From FEN-1219 sp963713355 (GTDB lineage Bacteria > Pseudomonadota > Gammaproteobacteria > Steroidobacterales > Rariloculaceae), in NCBI GenBank assembly GCA_963713355.1, contig CAVQLK010000006.1, positions 372,001-436,000 of the forward strand: 64,000 bases of DNA, written 5' to 3'. Positions 17,735-27,500 of this stretch are shown in pieces. The translations under genes and the position numbers were made by a program. Each line of letters starts with the position of its first letter. Positions within the stretch are counted from its first letter, which is position 1. A model generated the notes under the pieces. That model saw nothing but the letters and a program-made list of their open reading frames with translations, ran no database searches and had not been told where the DNA came from.

Positions 17735-17944
17735 AGGGTTCCCGCCGCGGCCGCGGGCTACACGGACGCCGCGTTGTTCCTGGTCGAGCGCGGCGCGAAT
17801 CTCGCGGCCACGGACTTGGACGGCGTTACGCCCGTCGATGCGGCCAACGGCAAGCTGCGCGGCGGGCGCCGCGGCGGGGGCGCCGCGTATCCGGCCACGG
17901 CCGAGGCGCTGCTAAGTCGCCTGACGGGGACCGCTGCGCGCTGA
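17735..17944 (+). pseudogene. C-terminal relic of an ankyrin-repeat protein
   Basis: In this 364-bp gap between polB and the next gene, one plus-strand frame ending at TGA 17942-17944 reads as the tail of an ankyrin protein: AGYTDAALFLVERGANLAAT, then DLDGVTPVDAANG, then a Gly/Arg-rich linker and YPATAEALLSRL. This is one good ankyrin repeat followed by the Gly-rich C-terminus often seen in ankyrin proteins encoded beside DUF1592/DUF1552 or PQQ-dehydrogenase genes. No start codon or upstream repeats remain, and the segment abuts the polB start region. It is best read as a truncated leftover of a second ankyrin gene. Confidence 0.7.
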
Positions 17945-18021
17945 GCGAGCATCTCTAGAAGGCTCAAGTATGCCGCTGTTTCCGCAGCGACGAGGCGGCC
18001 GGTTGGTAAACTAGGGGCCCT

Positions 18022-20373
18022 GTGAAAACCAGACTACTCGTAGCTGCCTCGCTGGCAGGCCCGATTGCGGCCGGCTGCGGCCTCGTCGGCAATGACGGCG
18101 AGCGCCAGGCGGCCGTCGTCGACGGCTATTGCCTCGACTGCCACAACGCCGCCGAGCAGGTCGGCGACTTGAACCTGGAGGCGCGCTCCGTCGATGAAGT
18201 GGCGGCCGATGCCGAGACCTGGGAAAAGGTCATCCGCAAGCTTCGTGCGGGACTGATGCCGCCCGCCGATGGTGGCCCGACGCTGGACCGCGAGGCACGC
18301 AACGAGCTCGTGGCCTTCTTGGAGAGCGAGATCGATCGGAATGCCGAGCCGTACCTCCCGGCTCCGGGTCTGCACCGGCTGAACCGCACCGAATACACGA
18401 ACGCGATCCGCGATCTGCTCGCGCTGAATATCGACGCGACGAGTTTCCTGCCGCCCGACGACTCGAGCCACGGCTTCGACAACATGGCCGGCACGCTGAC
18501 GACGTCGCCGGCGCTGATGGAGGCGTACTTGTCGGCGGCCGGCAAGATCAGCCGTTTGGCGATCGGCACCGAGACCGCTCCGACGCTGGCCGCGTTCGAC
18601 GCGCCGCACGACACCTCGCAGAACGGCTACATCGAAGGCCTGCCGTTCGGCACGCGCGGCGGCATGCTGATCGAGCACGAGTTCCCGGCCGACGGCAACT
18701 ACACGTTCACCGTCAAAGGCATGACAGGCTACTTCACGGCTGTGCTCGGCAACGTCCGCGGCGAGCAGCTCGAGGTCACGGTCGACGGCGCGCGCGTGTA
18801 CCTCTTCGATTGGGACAAGGAGATCGGCCCCAACGAAGGCAACGGCGGCCGCACGCCGGAGATTCCGATCAAGGCCGGCTTCCACAAAGTGGGTGTCACG
18901 TTCATCGCCACGAGCGACCTGCCCGATACCGGCCTGAACCGGTCGTTCGTTCGCACGATGAACTCGCCGGGCTCGATCTCGGGTTACACGTTCTACCCGC
19001 ACGTCGGCCAGGTCTTCATCGAAGGGCCGTTCAGCGGCGTCGTCGCCACGGGCACGCAGAGCCGCGATAAAATTTTCGAGTGCTACCCCGCGGAGAGCAG
19101 CGAGGAAGCCGAATGCGCGCGCACGATCGTCTCGTCGCTGGCGGGCAAAGCCTTCCGCCGCCCTACCGCCGAGGCCGACGTCGAAGAGATGATGGCGTTC
19201 TTCGAAGCCGGACGTGAGGAAGGCGGCAGCTTCGACTACGGCATCGAGGCGGCGCTGCAGCGCATCCTCGCGGATCCGGAGTTCATCTACCGGCGCGAGC
19301 TCGAGCCCACCGGCGCCGAGCCCGGCTCGCCGTACGCGATCAGCGATCTCGAGCTCGCCTCGCGCCTCTCATTCTTCCTCTGGAGCAGCATCCCAGACGA
19401 GGAGCTCGTCGAGCTCGCGGCGCAAGGCCGCCTGCGCGATGAGGACGTTCTCGAGCAGCAAGTCGAGCGCATGATCGCGGACCCGCGCTCGGAGGCGTTC
19501 ATCGAGAATTTCACGGGGCAATGGCTCGGCGTTCGCGGCATGCAGGCGAGCGAGCCCGTCGTGGACCTGTTCCCGGACTTCGATAGCACGCTTCGCCAAG
19601 CGTTCCGGCGTGAGATCGAGCTCTTCTTCGGCAGCGTCATTCACGAGAATCGCAGCATCCTCGACTTGCTGACGGCCGATTACACCTTCGTCAACGAGCG
19701 GCTCGCGAAGCACTACGGCATTCCCGACGTGTACGGAGCGCAGTTCCGCCGCGTCACGCTGGGACCGGAGCTCGACATGCGGCGCGGCCTGCTCGGCAAA
19801 GGCGCGCTGCTGACGATCACGTCGGACGCGGCCCGCTCGTCGCCGGTCAAGCGCGGCAAGTGGTTCCTGGAAACGTTCCTCGACATCAGCCCGCCCGATC
19901 CGCCGCCCGGCGTCGAAACGGATCTGAAGCCCGTCGAGGGCGAGGCGCCGAAAACGTTGCGCGCGCGGCTCGAGGCGCATCGCGCCAACCCGAGCTGCGC
20001 CGGCTGCCATCAGAGCTTCGAGCCGATGGGGCTGGCCATGGAGAACTTCGACGCCGTCGGCGCGTGGCGAACTGTGGATGCCGGCCAACCGATCGATCCC
20101 ACGGGCGTCACGAACGACGGCACGCCTCTGACGGGTCTCGCGAGCCTGCGCGAGTTCGCGCTCGCGAATGGCGCTGTGTTCGCCCAATCCGTGACGGAGA
20201 GATTGCTGACGTATGCCCTCGGCCGCGGGTTGGAATACGAGGACATGCCGCTGGTCCGGTCGATCACGCAAGAAGCGGCCGAGGACGACTATCGGTTCTC
20301 GTCGTTGCTGATGGGCGTGATTCAAAGCCCCGCCTTCACGATGAACGTGAAGACCGCGGCGAATGTGGAGTAA
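18022..20373 (+). CDS. DUF1592-family (planctomycete-type) cytochrome c domain protein
   Basis: A 783-residue exported protein with the DUF1587/1592/1595/1588/1585 domain series. The N-terminus has a signal peptide ending at IAAGCG, possibly a lipobox. One c-type heme site CLDCH lies near residue 36 (Planctomycete cytochrome C region) and a second, CAGCH, lies near residue 660 in the DUF1588/1585 part. The GLHRLNRTEYTNAIRDLL segment is characteristic of DUF1587. Such proteins pair with DUF1552 proteins and probably act in periplasmic electron transfer during polymer or recalcitrant-substrate breakdown; the reaction is not established. Start is GTG at 18022. The DUF1552 gene follows after 4 bp. 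Confidence 0.9.
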   Translation: MKTRLLVAASLAGPIAAGCGLVGNDGERQAAVVDGYCLDCHNAAEQVGDLNLEARSVDEVAADAETWEKVIRKLRAGLMPPADGGPTLDREARNELVAFLESEIDRNAEPYLPAPGLHRLNRTEYTNAIRDLLALNIDATSFLPPDDSSHGFDNMAGTLTTSPALMEAYLSAAGKISRLAIGTETAPTLAAFDAPHDTSQNGYIEGLPFGTRGGMLIEHEFPADGNYTFTVKGMTGYFTAVLGNVRGEQLEVTVDGARVYLFDWDKEIGPNEGNGGRTPEIPIKAGFHKVGVTFIATSDLPDTGLNRSFVRTMNSPGSISGYTFYPHVGQVFIEGPFSGVVATGTQSRDKIFECYPAESSEEAECARTIVSSLAGKAFRRPTAEADVEEMMAFFEAGREEGGSFDYGIEAALQRILADPEFIYRRELEPTGAEPGSPYAISDLELASRLSFFLWSSIPDEELVELAAQGRLRDEDVLEQQVERMIADPRSEAFIENFTGQWLGVRGMQASEPVVDLFPDFDSTLRQAFRREIELFFGSVIHENRSILDLLTADYTFVNERLAKHYGIPDVYGAQFRRVTLGPELDMRRGLLGKGALLTITSDAARSSPVKRGKWFLETFLDISPPDPPPGVETDLKPVEGEAPKTLRARLEAHRANPSCAGCHQSFEPMGLAMENFDAVGAWRTVDAGQPIDPTGVTNDGTPLTGLASLREFALANGAVFAQSVTERLLTYALGRGLEYEDMPLVRSITQEAAEDDYRFSSLLMGVIQSPAFTMNVKTAANVE

Positions 20374-20377
20374 AGCG

Positions 20378-21727
20378 ATGTTCATCACGAAGAAGCACAT
20401 TTCGCGACGGACGCTGCTCCGAGGCGCAGGCGTAGCGCTCGGTCTCCCGTTGCTCGATTCCATGTTTCCGGCCGCTACTGCGCTCGCTCAAGCGGCCGCG
20501 GCTCCGCCGCGCCGGTTCTTTGCAGGCTTCGTCCCGCATGGCGCAGCGCCAGGCTACTGGGTTCCCGAGAAAGAAGGTGCGTTGCCCGCGAAGCTGCCGT
20601 TCGTCTGGGAGCCGCTGGCGCCGTACCGCGAGCACCTCACGATCCTGACAGGGCTGCACGCGACTTCGTCCGAGCCGCCTCCGGGCGAAACGGGCGCCGA
20701 CCATTGGGTCGCCGCGGCGTTCCTCTGTGCCGACAAGCCGAAGAAAACGGCGGGCGCCGATGTGCGAGCCGGCCAGACCATCGACCAGATCATCGCGCAG
20801 AAGATCGGCGGCGGGACGCTGCTGCCCTCCGTGGAGATGTCCGTCGAGGATCCCGGCTCGGGCTCGAGCAACTGCGGCGAAGGCTACAGCTGCGTCTACA
20901 CGAACACGATTGCGTGGGCGTCGCCGACGACGCCGTTGCCGATGGAGCTGAACCCCCAGGTCGTGTTCGAGCGCATGTTCGGTAGCGGCAGCACGCCCGA
21001 GCAGCGCGTCGCGCGCCGCGAGCGCAACCAGAGCATCCTCGACTCCATCAATGGCAAGATCGTGAGCTTGCGCGGAGAGATCAGTGTTCCGGACCGGTCG
21101 CGGCTCGACAGCTTCACGGAGAACGTCCGGGAGATCGAGCGTCGCCTTACGATCGCCGCCAACGCCACGACGGCGGCGCCCGAAGATTTCGCCGTTCCCC
21201 CCGGCATCCCGCAGTCGTTCGACGAGCACATCAAGCTGATGTTCGATCTGCTGGCTCTCGCGTACCAGGCCGATCTCACGCGCGTGGGCACGTTGCTCTT
21301 TGCGCGCGATCTCACGGGGCGCCGCTACCCGGAAAGCGAAGCTCCTGATTCAGGCTTCCATGGTGTATCGCATCACGGCGAGGACCCGGCGCTGATCGGC
21401 ACGCTGTCGAAGATCAACCAATACCACGTGAAGACGCTGGCGCACTTCGTCGACAAGCTCGCCAAGACCGAGGACGGCGACGGCACGCTGCTCGACCACT
21501 CGCTGCTCCTGTACGGCAGCAACATGGGCAATCCGAACCAGCATCTGCACTACGACGTGCCGCACGTGCTCATCGGCGGCAACCATGGAGCGCTGCAAGG
21601 CGGGCGGCATCTCGCGTATCCAACGAAAACCGTGTCCACGGGTAATTTGTTGCTGAGCCTGCTCGATCAGTTCGATATTCATCGCGACAGCATAGGCGAC
21701 AGCACTGGACCTCTGACGAATCTATGA
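20378..21727 (+). CDS. DUF1552 domain protein with Tat signal
   Basis: A 449-residue secreted protein. The N-terminus carries a twin-arginine motif (SRRTLLRGAGVALGLPLLDSM) and a cleavage region near AALAQA-like residues ~35-40. The body matches DUF1552 (RFFAGFVPHGAAPGYW; DHSLLLYGSNMGNPNQHLH near the end), which is related to the alkaline-phosphatase/sulfatase-like DUF1501 group. Export folded suggests a bound cofactor. It is co-transcribed with the DUF1592 cytochrome upstream and the ankyrin protein downstream (ATGA overlap at 21724). The ATG at 20378 puts the Tat motif at the usual distance from the start. Confidence 0.9.
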   Translation: MFITKKHISRRTLLRGAGVALGLPLLDSMFPAATALAQAAAAPPRRFFAGFVPHGAAPGYWVPEKEGALPAKLPFVWEPLAPYREHLTILTGLHATSSEPPPGETGADHWVAAAFLCADKPKKTAGADVRAGQTIDQIIAQKIGGGTLLPSVEMSVEDPGSGSSNCGEGYSCVYTNTIAWASPTTPLPMELNPQVVFERMFGSGSTPEQRVARRERNQSILDSINGKIVSLRGEISVPDRSRLDSFTENVREIERRLTIAANATTAAPEDFAVPPGIPQSFDEHIKLMFDLLALAYQADLTRVGTLLFARDLTGRRYPESEAPDSGFHGVSHHGEDPALIGTLSKINQYHVKTLAHFVDKLAKTEDGDGTLLDHSLLLYGSNMGNPNQHLHYDVPHVLIGGNHGALQGGRHLAYPTKTVSTGNLLLSLLDQFDIHRDSIGDSTGPLTNL

Positions 21728-23538
21728 GCCGAATGCCAGTGAATTTCTGCGCAGCCGCGCTAACTCTGATGCTGGGCTACGCGAGCGCTGCGCTCGCGCA
21801 GACGGAGGTCGCGGACGCCGCGATGCGACGCGATGCCGCGGAGGTGCGCCGCCTCGTGCAGAGCGGTGCCGACGTGAAGGCGGTGCAGGCCGACGGCGCT
21901 ACGGCGCTGCACTGGGCCGTCTATCACGGCGACGTGAGCTCGGCGTCGCTGCTGCTTCAAGCCGGCGCCGACGTTGCCGCGGCGAACCGCAACGGCTCGA
22001 CGCCGCTGTGGCTCGCAGCGAGCCAGGGCGACGCGCCGATGATCGAGGCGCTGCTGAAGAGCGGCGCGGACGCCAACGAGCAGCTCCCGCTCGGCCGCAG
22101 GCCTCTGATGCTGGCCGCACGCTCCGGGCGCGTCGACGCGGTCCGCGCGCTGCTCGAGGGCGGCGCCGACGTAAACGCGAAGGAAGACGCTCGCGGGACG
22201 AACGCTTTGATGCAAGCCGCCGACCAAGGCCATGCCGACGTCATCTCTGTGCTGATCGAGAAGGGCGCCGATGTCGCTGCGGCGTCCAAGCCGGTCTTGC
22301 GCGACGGGCGCACGGCCGCGCTCGGCAAGTCAGGCGATCCGCGCAACGCCGTGCGACAGCAGGTGATCGCCATTATTTGCGATCAGGAAACTCCCGATCT
22401 CAGCAGGCTCAACGAGCTCGTCGCCGAAACGACCGAGGATGCCGTGCTCGCGGAAGCTGGCGAGGTGCCGTCGGTGCGCGACGGCGACCCTTGCAACATC
22501 CAACGAGATGACTTGGGATTTGTTTTTACGAGCGGCAGACCCAATCGGCAGGCGAGGGAGCCCGACGGCGGTGAGCTCACGCCGCTGATCTATGCGGCCC
22601 GCGCCGGCAGCGTCGACGCCGCGCGCGTGCTGCTCGAAGCCGGCGCCGACGTGAACCAAGTGACGCGCTATCGCTGGAGCCCGCTGCTGGCGGCCACGCA
22701 GAACCGTAATTACCAGATGGGGAAGTTCCTGATCGAGCACGGCGCCGACGTCAACATCGCCAACAAGGGCGGTTGGACGCCCTTGTACCTCGCGACCGAC
22801 AACCGCAACCTCGAGGGCGGCGACTACCCGACGCGCGCGCCCGATATGGACGATCTCGAGTACATCAAGCTGCTGCTCGATGCGGGCGCCGATCCGAACG
22901 CGCAGCTGCTCGAGAGCACGGAGACGCGCACCGTGTTCACGAATCAGTGGCTCGACGAAGAGGGAGCGACCGCTTTCCTGCGCGCCTCGCAGTCCGGTGA
23001 CGTCGAGTTGATGCGTCTGCTGCTCGAGCGCGGCGCCGATCCGAAGATCTACACGAAGCTCGGTGTGACGCCGCTCGCCGCGGCCGCCGGTATCGGCTGG
23101 GTCGAGGGCGTCACGAGCGAGCGTTCGCCCGAGCAGACGGTCGACGCCGTCAAAATGTTGCTGGAGCTCGGGATTGACCCCAACTACCAGGCCGAGACAG
23201 GGCGGACGGCCCTGCATGGCGCCGCGCACAAGGGAGCCACAGAGGTCGTGCGCGTTCTCGTTGCAGCGGGTGCCCGGACGGACATCCGCGACTTCGGTAA
23301 TACCGACAACCGTGGCAGCGCCGAGCTGGCTGCCCACACCTGGCTGCCGATCGACTACGCCGACGGGCTCGTTCGCGTCGGTGTCCAATCCGCGATTGCC
23401 CATCCCGAAACGGCGAAGGTCCTCCGCGAGCTGATGAAAGAAGCGGGTGTCGAGGCCCCTCCCGAGGGGCGCACGCTGGAATCGATCTGCATCGTCGACG
23501 TGTGCTCGCCGGACTACAATCCGATCGACTACAACTGA
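21724..23538 (+). CDS. Exported ankyrin-repeat protein of the DUF1592/DUF1552 operon
   Basis: A 604-residue protein with a signal peptide (cleavage near ALAQ at ~26) followed by about ten ankyrin repeats in two blocks (residues ~28-190 and ~285-540), recognised by repeated GADVNxxxxxGxTPL and LLLxAGAD patterns. The blocks are separated by a non-repeat insert. The C-terminus has two Cys residues (ICIVDVC) that may form a disulfide. The start overlaps the DUF1552 stop by 4 bases. Ankyrin partners are common in this operon type and probably scaffold the two exported redox/hydrolase-like proteins; that role is inference. Confidence 0.92.
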   Translation: MSRMPVNFCAAALTLMLGYASAALAQTEVADAAMRRDAAEVRRLVQSGADVKAVQADGATALHWAVYHGDVSSASLLLQAGADVAAANRNGSTPLWLAASQGDAPMIEALLKSGADANEQLPLGRRPLMLAARSGRVDAVRALLEGGADVNAKEDARGTNALMQAADQGHADVISVLIEKGADVAAASKPVLRDGRTAALGKSGDPRNAVRQQVIAIICDQETPDLSRLNELVAETTEDAVLAEAGEVPSVRDGDPCNIQRDDLGFVFTSGRPNRQAREPDGGELTPLIYAARAGSVDAARVLLEAGADVNQVTRYRWSPLLAATQNRNYQMGKFLIEHGADVNIANKGGWTPLYLATDNRNLEGGDYPTRAPDMDDLEYIKLLLDAGADPNAQLLESTETRTVFTNQWLDEEGATAFLRASQSGDVELMRLLLERGADPKIYTKLGVTPLAAAAGIGWVEGVTSERSPEQTVDAVKMLLELGIDPNYQAETGRTALHGAAHKGATEVVRVLVAAGARTDIRDFGNTDNRGSAELAAHTWLPIDYADGLVRVGVQSAIAHPETAKVLRELMKEAGVEAPPEGRTLESICIVDVCSPDYNPIDYN

Positions 23539-23609
23539 GCAACAGTTGGCGGCGATTGCGCGCCTGGAGCAAACTCGGTCTCATCCGCTCGCGCTCGGGA
23601 GGTCTTGCC

Positions 23610-24470
23610 ATGACCATGACGCGCCGCCTGCGCTTCAGCGTTCTCGCCACACTAGCTGCTGAGCTCCTGTTGCTAGCGGGCGCCGAGCTCGGCGCCCACG
23701 CGCAGCAAGCAGAAAGCGCGGCGCTCGACGCCGCGATCGCGGGTGCGCATCGCAGCGCCGCGAACAAAGCGCGCGACCGCTATCGGCATCCCAAGGAGAC
23801 GCTCGAGTTCTTCGGGTTGCGGCCCGAGATGACCGTCGTCGAGATCTGGCCGGGCGGCGGTTGGTACACGGACATTCTGGCGCCCGTGCTGCGCGACCGC
23901 GGTAAGCTCTACGCCGCTCTCTACGGCGAGAGCCCGCCGTTTCCCTACCAGTCGCGCGAGATGGAATCGTTCCGCGCGAAGCTCGCGAGCGCGCCTGCGG
24001 TCTACGGCCCCGTGACGATCACGGCGCTCGGGTTCCCGGATGAGCTCACGATCGCGCCGGCGGGCTCCGCCGATCTCGTCGTGACGTTTCGCAACGTTCA
24101 CAACTGGGTCGCGCCGGGCTACGGTCCGCCGAACGCTGCGGAGCTCGCGTTCCAGGCGTTCTTCGTTGCGTTGAAGCCCGGCGGCGTGCTCGGCGTCGTC
24201 GATCATCGCTGGCCGGACCCCGCCACCGAGGATCCGCAGTCGCGCAACGGCTATGTCTCGGAACAGCGCGTCATCGAGCTCGCCGAGGCGGCGGGCTTCG
24301 AGCTCGCGGGCCGTTCCGACATCAATCGGAATCCGCTCGACACGCATGACCACCCCGAAGGGGTTTGGACGCTGCCGCCGGATCTCGCGCTCGGTGACCG
24401 CGATCGCGACAAGTATCTAGCGATCGGCGAGTCGGATCGGCTTACGTTGAAGTTCGTGAAGCCCGACTGA
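23610..24470 (+). CDS. Exported SAM-methyltransferase-fold protein (COG4798-like)
   Basis: A 286-residue protein with a Rossmann methyltransferase fold: motif I reads VVEIWPGGGWYTDILAPVL, then ADLVVTFRNVHNW and a FFVALKPGGVLGVVDHRWPD strand-loop. A convincing signal peptide precedes it (residues 1-31, ending AHAQ), placing it in the periplasm, where SAM is not expected. Proteins of this family are annotated as predicted methyltransferases and often carry such signals; their true substrate is unknown and the fold may have another use. A GGGAGG site lies 6 bases before the ATG at 23610, which is chosen over in-frame upstream starts. Confidence 0.85.
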   Translation: MTMTRRLRFSVLATLAAELLLLAGAELGAHAQQAESAALDAAIAGAHRSAANKARDRYRHPKETLEFFGLRPEMTVVEIWPGGGWYTDILAPVLRDRGKLYAALYGESPPFPYQSREMESFRAKLASAPAVYGPVTITALGFPDELTIAPAGSADLVVTFRNVHNWVAPGYGPPNAAELAFQAFFVALKPGGVLGVVDHRWPDPATEDPQSRNGYVSEQRVIELAEAAGFELAGRSDINRNPLDTHDHPEGVWTLPPDLALGDRDRDKYLAIGESDRLTLKFVKPD

Positions 24471-24531
24471 CCGGCGTAGGCAAGCTGCAGGGCCTCTGGC
24501 AGACTCGAAATCCACGTCGTAGGGGACACCG

Positions 24532-27500
24532 ATGGTTCATCGCCACGCCTCCCGAATTCGCGCGGCACTGCTGGTCGCGGCCGCAGGCGTTGCAGCGACC
24601 GCTGCCGCGCAATCGGACGATGCGCTCGACGCGCGGCTCGATGCGCTCGAGGCGCAAGTCGTCGCGGCCGAGGACGTCGCGGCCATCAAGCGCCTGCAAC
24701 GGCAATACGGCTACTACGTCGACAAAGGCATGTGGGAGGACGTCGCGGACCTCTACGCCGGGAATGCCGTCGCGAATTATCCGGCCGGCACGTACATCGG
24801 CCACGACAGCATCCGCAAGCACCTGTACATGAACGTCGGCGGCGGCCAGGTCGGCGAGAACGGCCTAGTCGACAACCGCATCTACAACCACCTGAACATC
24901 CAGCCCGTCGTGCATCTCGAGCCGGGTGGTCGCACGGCGAAGGGCCGCTGGCGCGCGTTCGCGATGTTCGGCACGTTCGGCGGCGGCGCGACGTGGGCCG
25001 AAGGCGTCTACGAGATGACGTACACGAAGGTCGGCGATGCGTGGAAGATTGAGACGCTCGACTATCACTCGGGCTTCGGCGCGCCATACTCGACGGGCTG
25101 GGTGCCGCCCGAGCCCGCGGCTGCCGGCGCGCCTCCGCGCGGCGCGCGCAATCTACCGCATCCCGCGGACCGCCCGCGCAACGAAGCGTGCGGCGGCTTC
25201 CCGGCTGCCTGCGTCGGCCCGTTCCACTACACGAACCCCGGAGTCACGGACGCGGGCCACGTCTGGACGACCGTGACGTTGCCTGCCGCGAGCGGCCGCC
25301 GCCCCGCCGCCCGCGATCGCGCCGAGGACCTCGCCGCGCGCGCGCAGCGTCTCGCGGACGAGCAGGACGTCGAGAACCTGCAAAAGATCTACGGCTACTA
25401 CTACGACCGGCGCATGTGGGACGAGGTTGCCGATCTCTTCGCCGACGGCGGCACGATCGAGATGGCTCAGCGCGGCGTTTACGTCGGCAAGCCCCGCGTG
25501 CGCGAGTTTCTGAATCTGCTCGGCCCCGTCGGCTTGAAAGACGGCGAGCTCAACGACCATGTTCAGCTCCAGGTCGTCGTGCACGTCGCGGCGGATGGCC
25601 GCAGCGCTAAGGTCCGCAGCCGCGAGCTGAACATGATCGGCGTGTTCGAGAGCCACGGCGAATGGAGCGAGGGCATCTACGAGAACACGTTCGTCAAGGA
25701 CAACGGTGTCTGGAAGATTCAGGACCTGCGCTTCTTCCCCACCTTCATCTCCGACTACGACAAAGGTTGGGCCGCCGACGCGAAGCCGGCCCCCGCGGCG
25801 AGCACGGAGCTGCCGCCCGACCGTCCGCCGACGAGCGTCTACGCGATTTATCCGAAAGCGCACATCCCGCCGTTTCATTACGACAATCCTGCGAGCGGCG
25901 CGGAGCCGCGCTATCCGCAAGCGCGCGGCCGGCCGAGCGATGCCGCGATCGCGGCCGTGCGCGCGCCCGTCGGCGTGCCGCGCGTAGCGCGCGGGCGCAA
26001 GGAGCAGCAGGAACCCGAGGCGCTCGTCGCGCTCGCCGAGCAGCAAGTCGCGCGCGCCAAGGATTTCCACGAGATCGACAACTTGACGAGCGCGTACGGC
26101 TACTACCTCGACAAGAACCTCTGGAACGACCTCGCGGACCTATTTGCCGCGAACGGGTCGATCGAGCTCGCGCAGCGCGGCGCCTACATCGGCCGCGAAC
26201 GTGTGCGCGCCTTCCTGTTCAACGTGTTCGGCAAGGAGGGGCCGAGCGAGAACCGGCTCGGTAACCACCTCCAGTATCAAGCCGTGATCCATGTCGCGCC
26301 CGGCGGCGAGTCGGCGAAGGTTCGCTCGCGCATGATGCAGCAGCTGAACTTTGGCCCGCGCGCTTCGATGGGCGCGTCGCTGTATGAGAACGAGTTCGTC
26401 AAGGAGCACGGCGTCTGGAAGTTCAGCATCGATCACACGTTCAACACCTGGACGGCCGGCTACGACGGCGGCTGGGTGCGCAGCCCGGGACGTACCGTCC
26501 CAGGCCCGAGCCGGACCTTTCCGCCCGATACGCCGCCGACGTTCACGTTCCAGATGTTCCCGACGGTCTACGAGATCCCGTTCCACTATCCTCATCCCGT
26601 GACGGGCCGCGCGACCAGCACGCGCTTGCCGAATCCGGTAGCAACGAGCAGCACAGAAATGACACCGAGAGATCTCGGCATGCCGCCCGAGGTCGCAGCC
26701 GAGCTGCGCTCGATCGGCGCACGCATCGAAACGCAGCGAACGGCCGAGCTCTACGCGCCGCTACACCCCAAGGAGCCGTACGCATGGCTCGCGGTCACGC
26801 GCGATCTGAAGTACGGCCCGCACGAGCGCAACGCGCTCGACGTGTTCACGACGCAAGACGCGGGTGCCGGTAAGCCGGTCGTGGTGTTCGTGCACGGCGG
26901 CGGCTTTGCACGTGGCGCCAAGCGCACCGAGGGCTCGCCGTTCTACGACAACATTGGCTTGTGGGCCGTCGGCGCCGATTTCGTCGGCGTCACGCTGAAT
27001 TACCGGCTGGCGCCAGAGAGCGTGTGGCCGTCCGGCATCGTGGATCTAACGGCGGCCGTCGCCTGGCTCAAAGCCAACGCCGCACGCTTCGGCGGTGACC
27101 CCAGCAAGATCGTGCTGTGGGGCCATTCCGCCGGCGCAGCGCACGTCGCGGATTACGTCGCGAGCGCCGCCAAGCGCAACGCCGATGCCGGCGTCGCGGG
27201 CGCGGTGCTGACGTCGGGATTTTACGATCTCGGCACGGAAGTCTCGGTGTGGAAGATCTATTACGGCGAGGACGTCGCGACGTACGCCGAGCGCTCCTCG
27301 CTGCCGGGCCTCGCCGCGACGAACGTGCCGCTTTTCGTCAACGACGCCGCGCTCGACCCCGACATGTTCCAGCAGGAGACAGCCAAGCTCGTCGCGGCGC
27401 GCGCCGGCAAGCCCCTCGATCACGTTCGCCTCGCGGGCCATTCGCACATCTCCGAGACCTATGCCGTCGGCACCGGCGATCGCTCGCTATCGGGTCCCGT

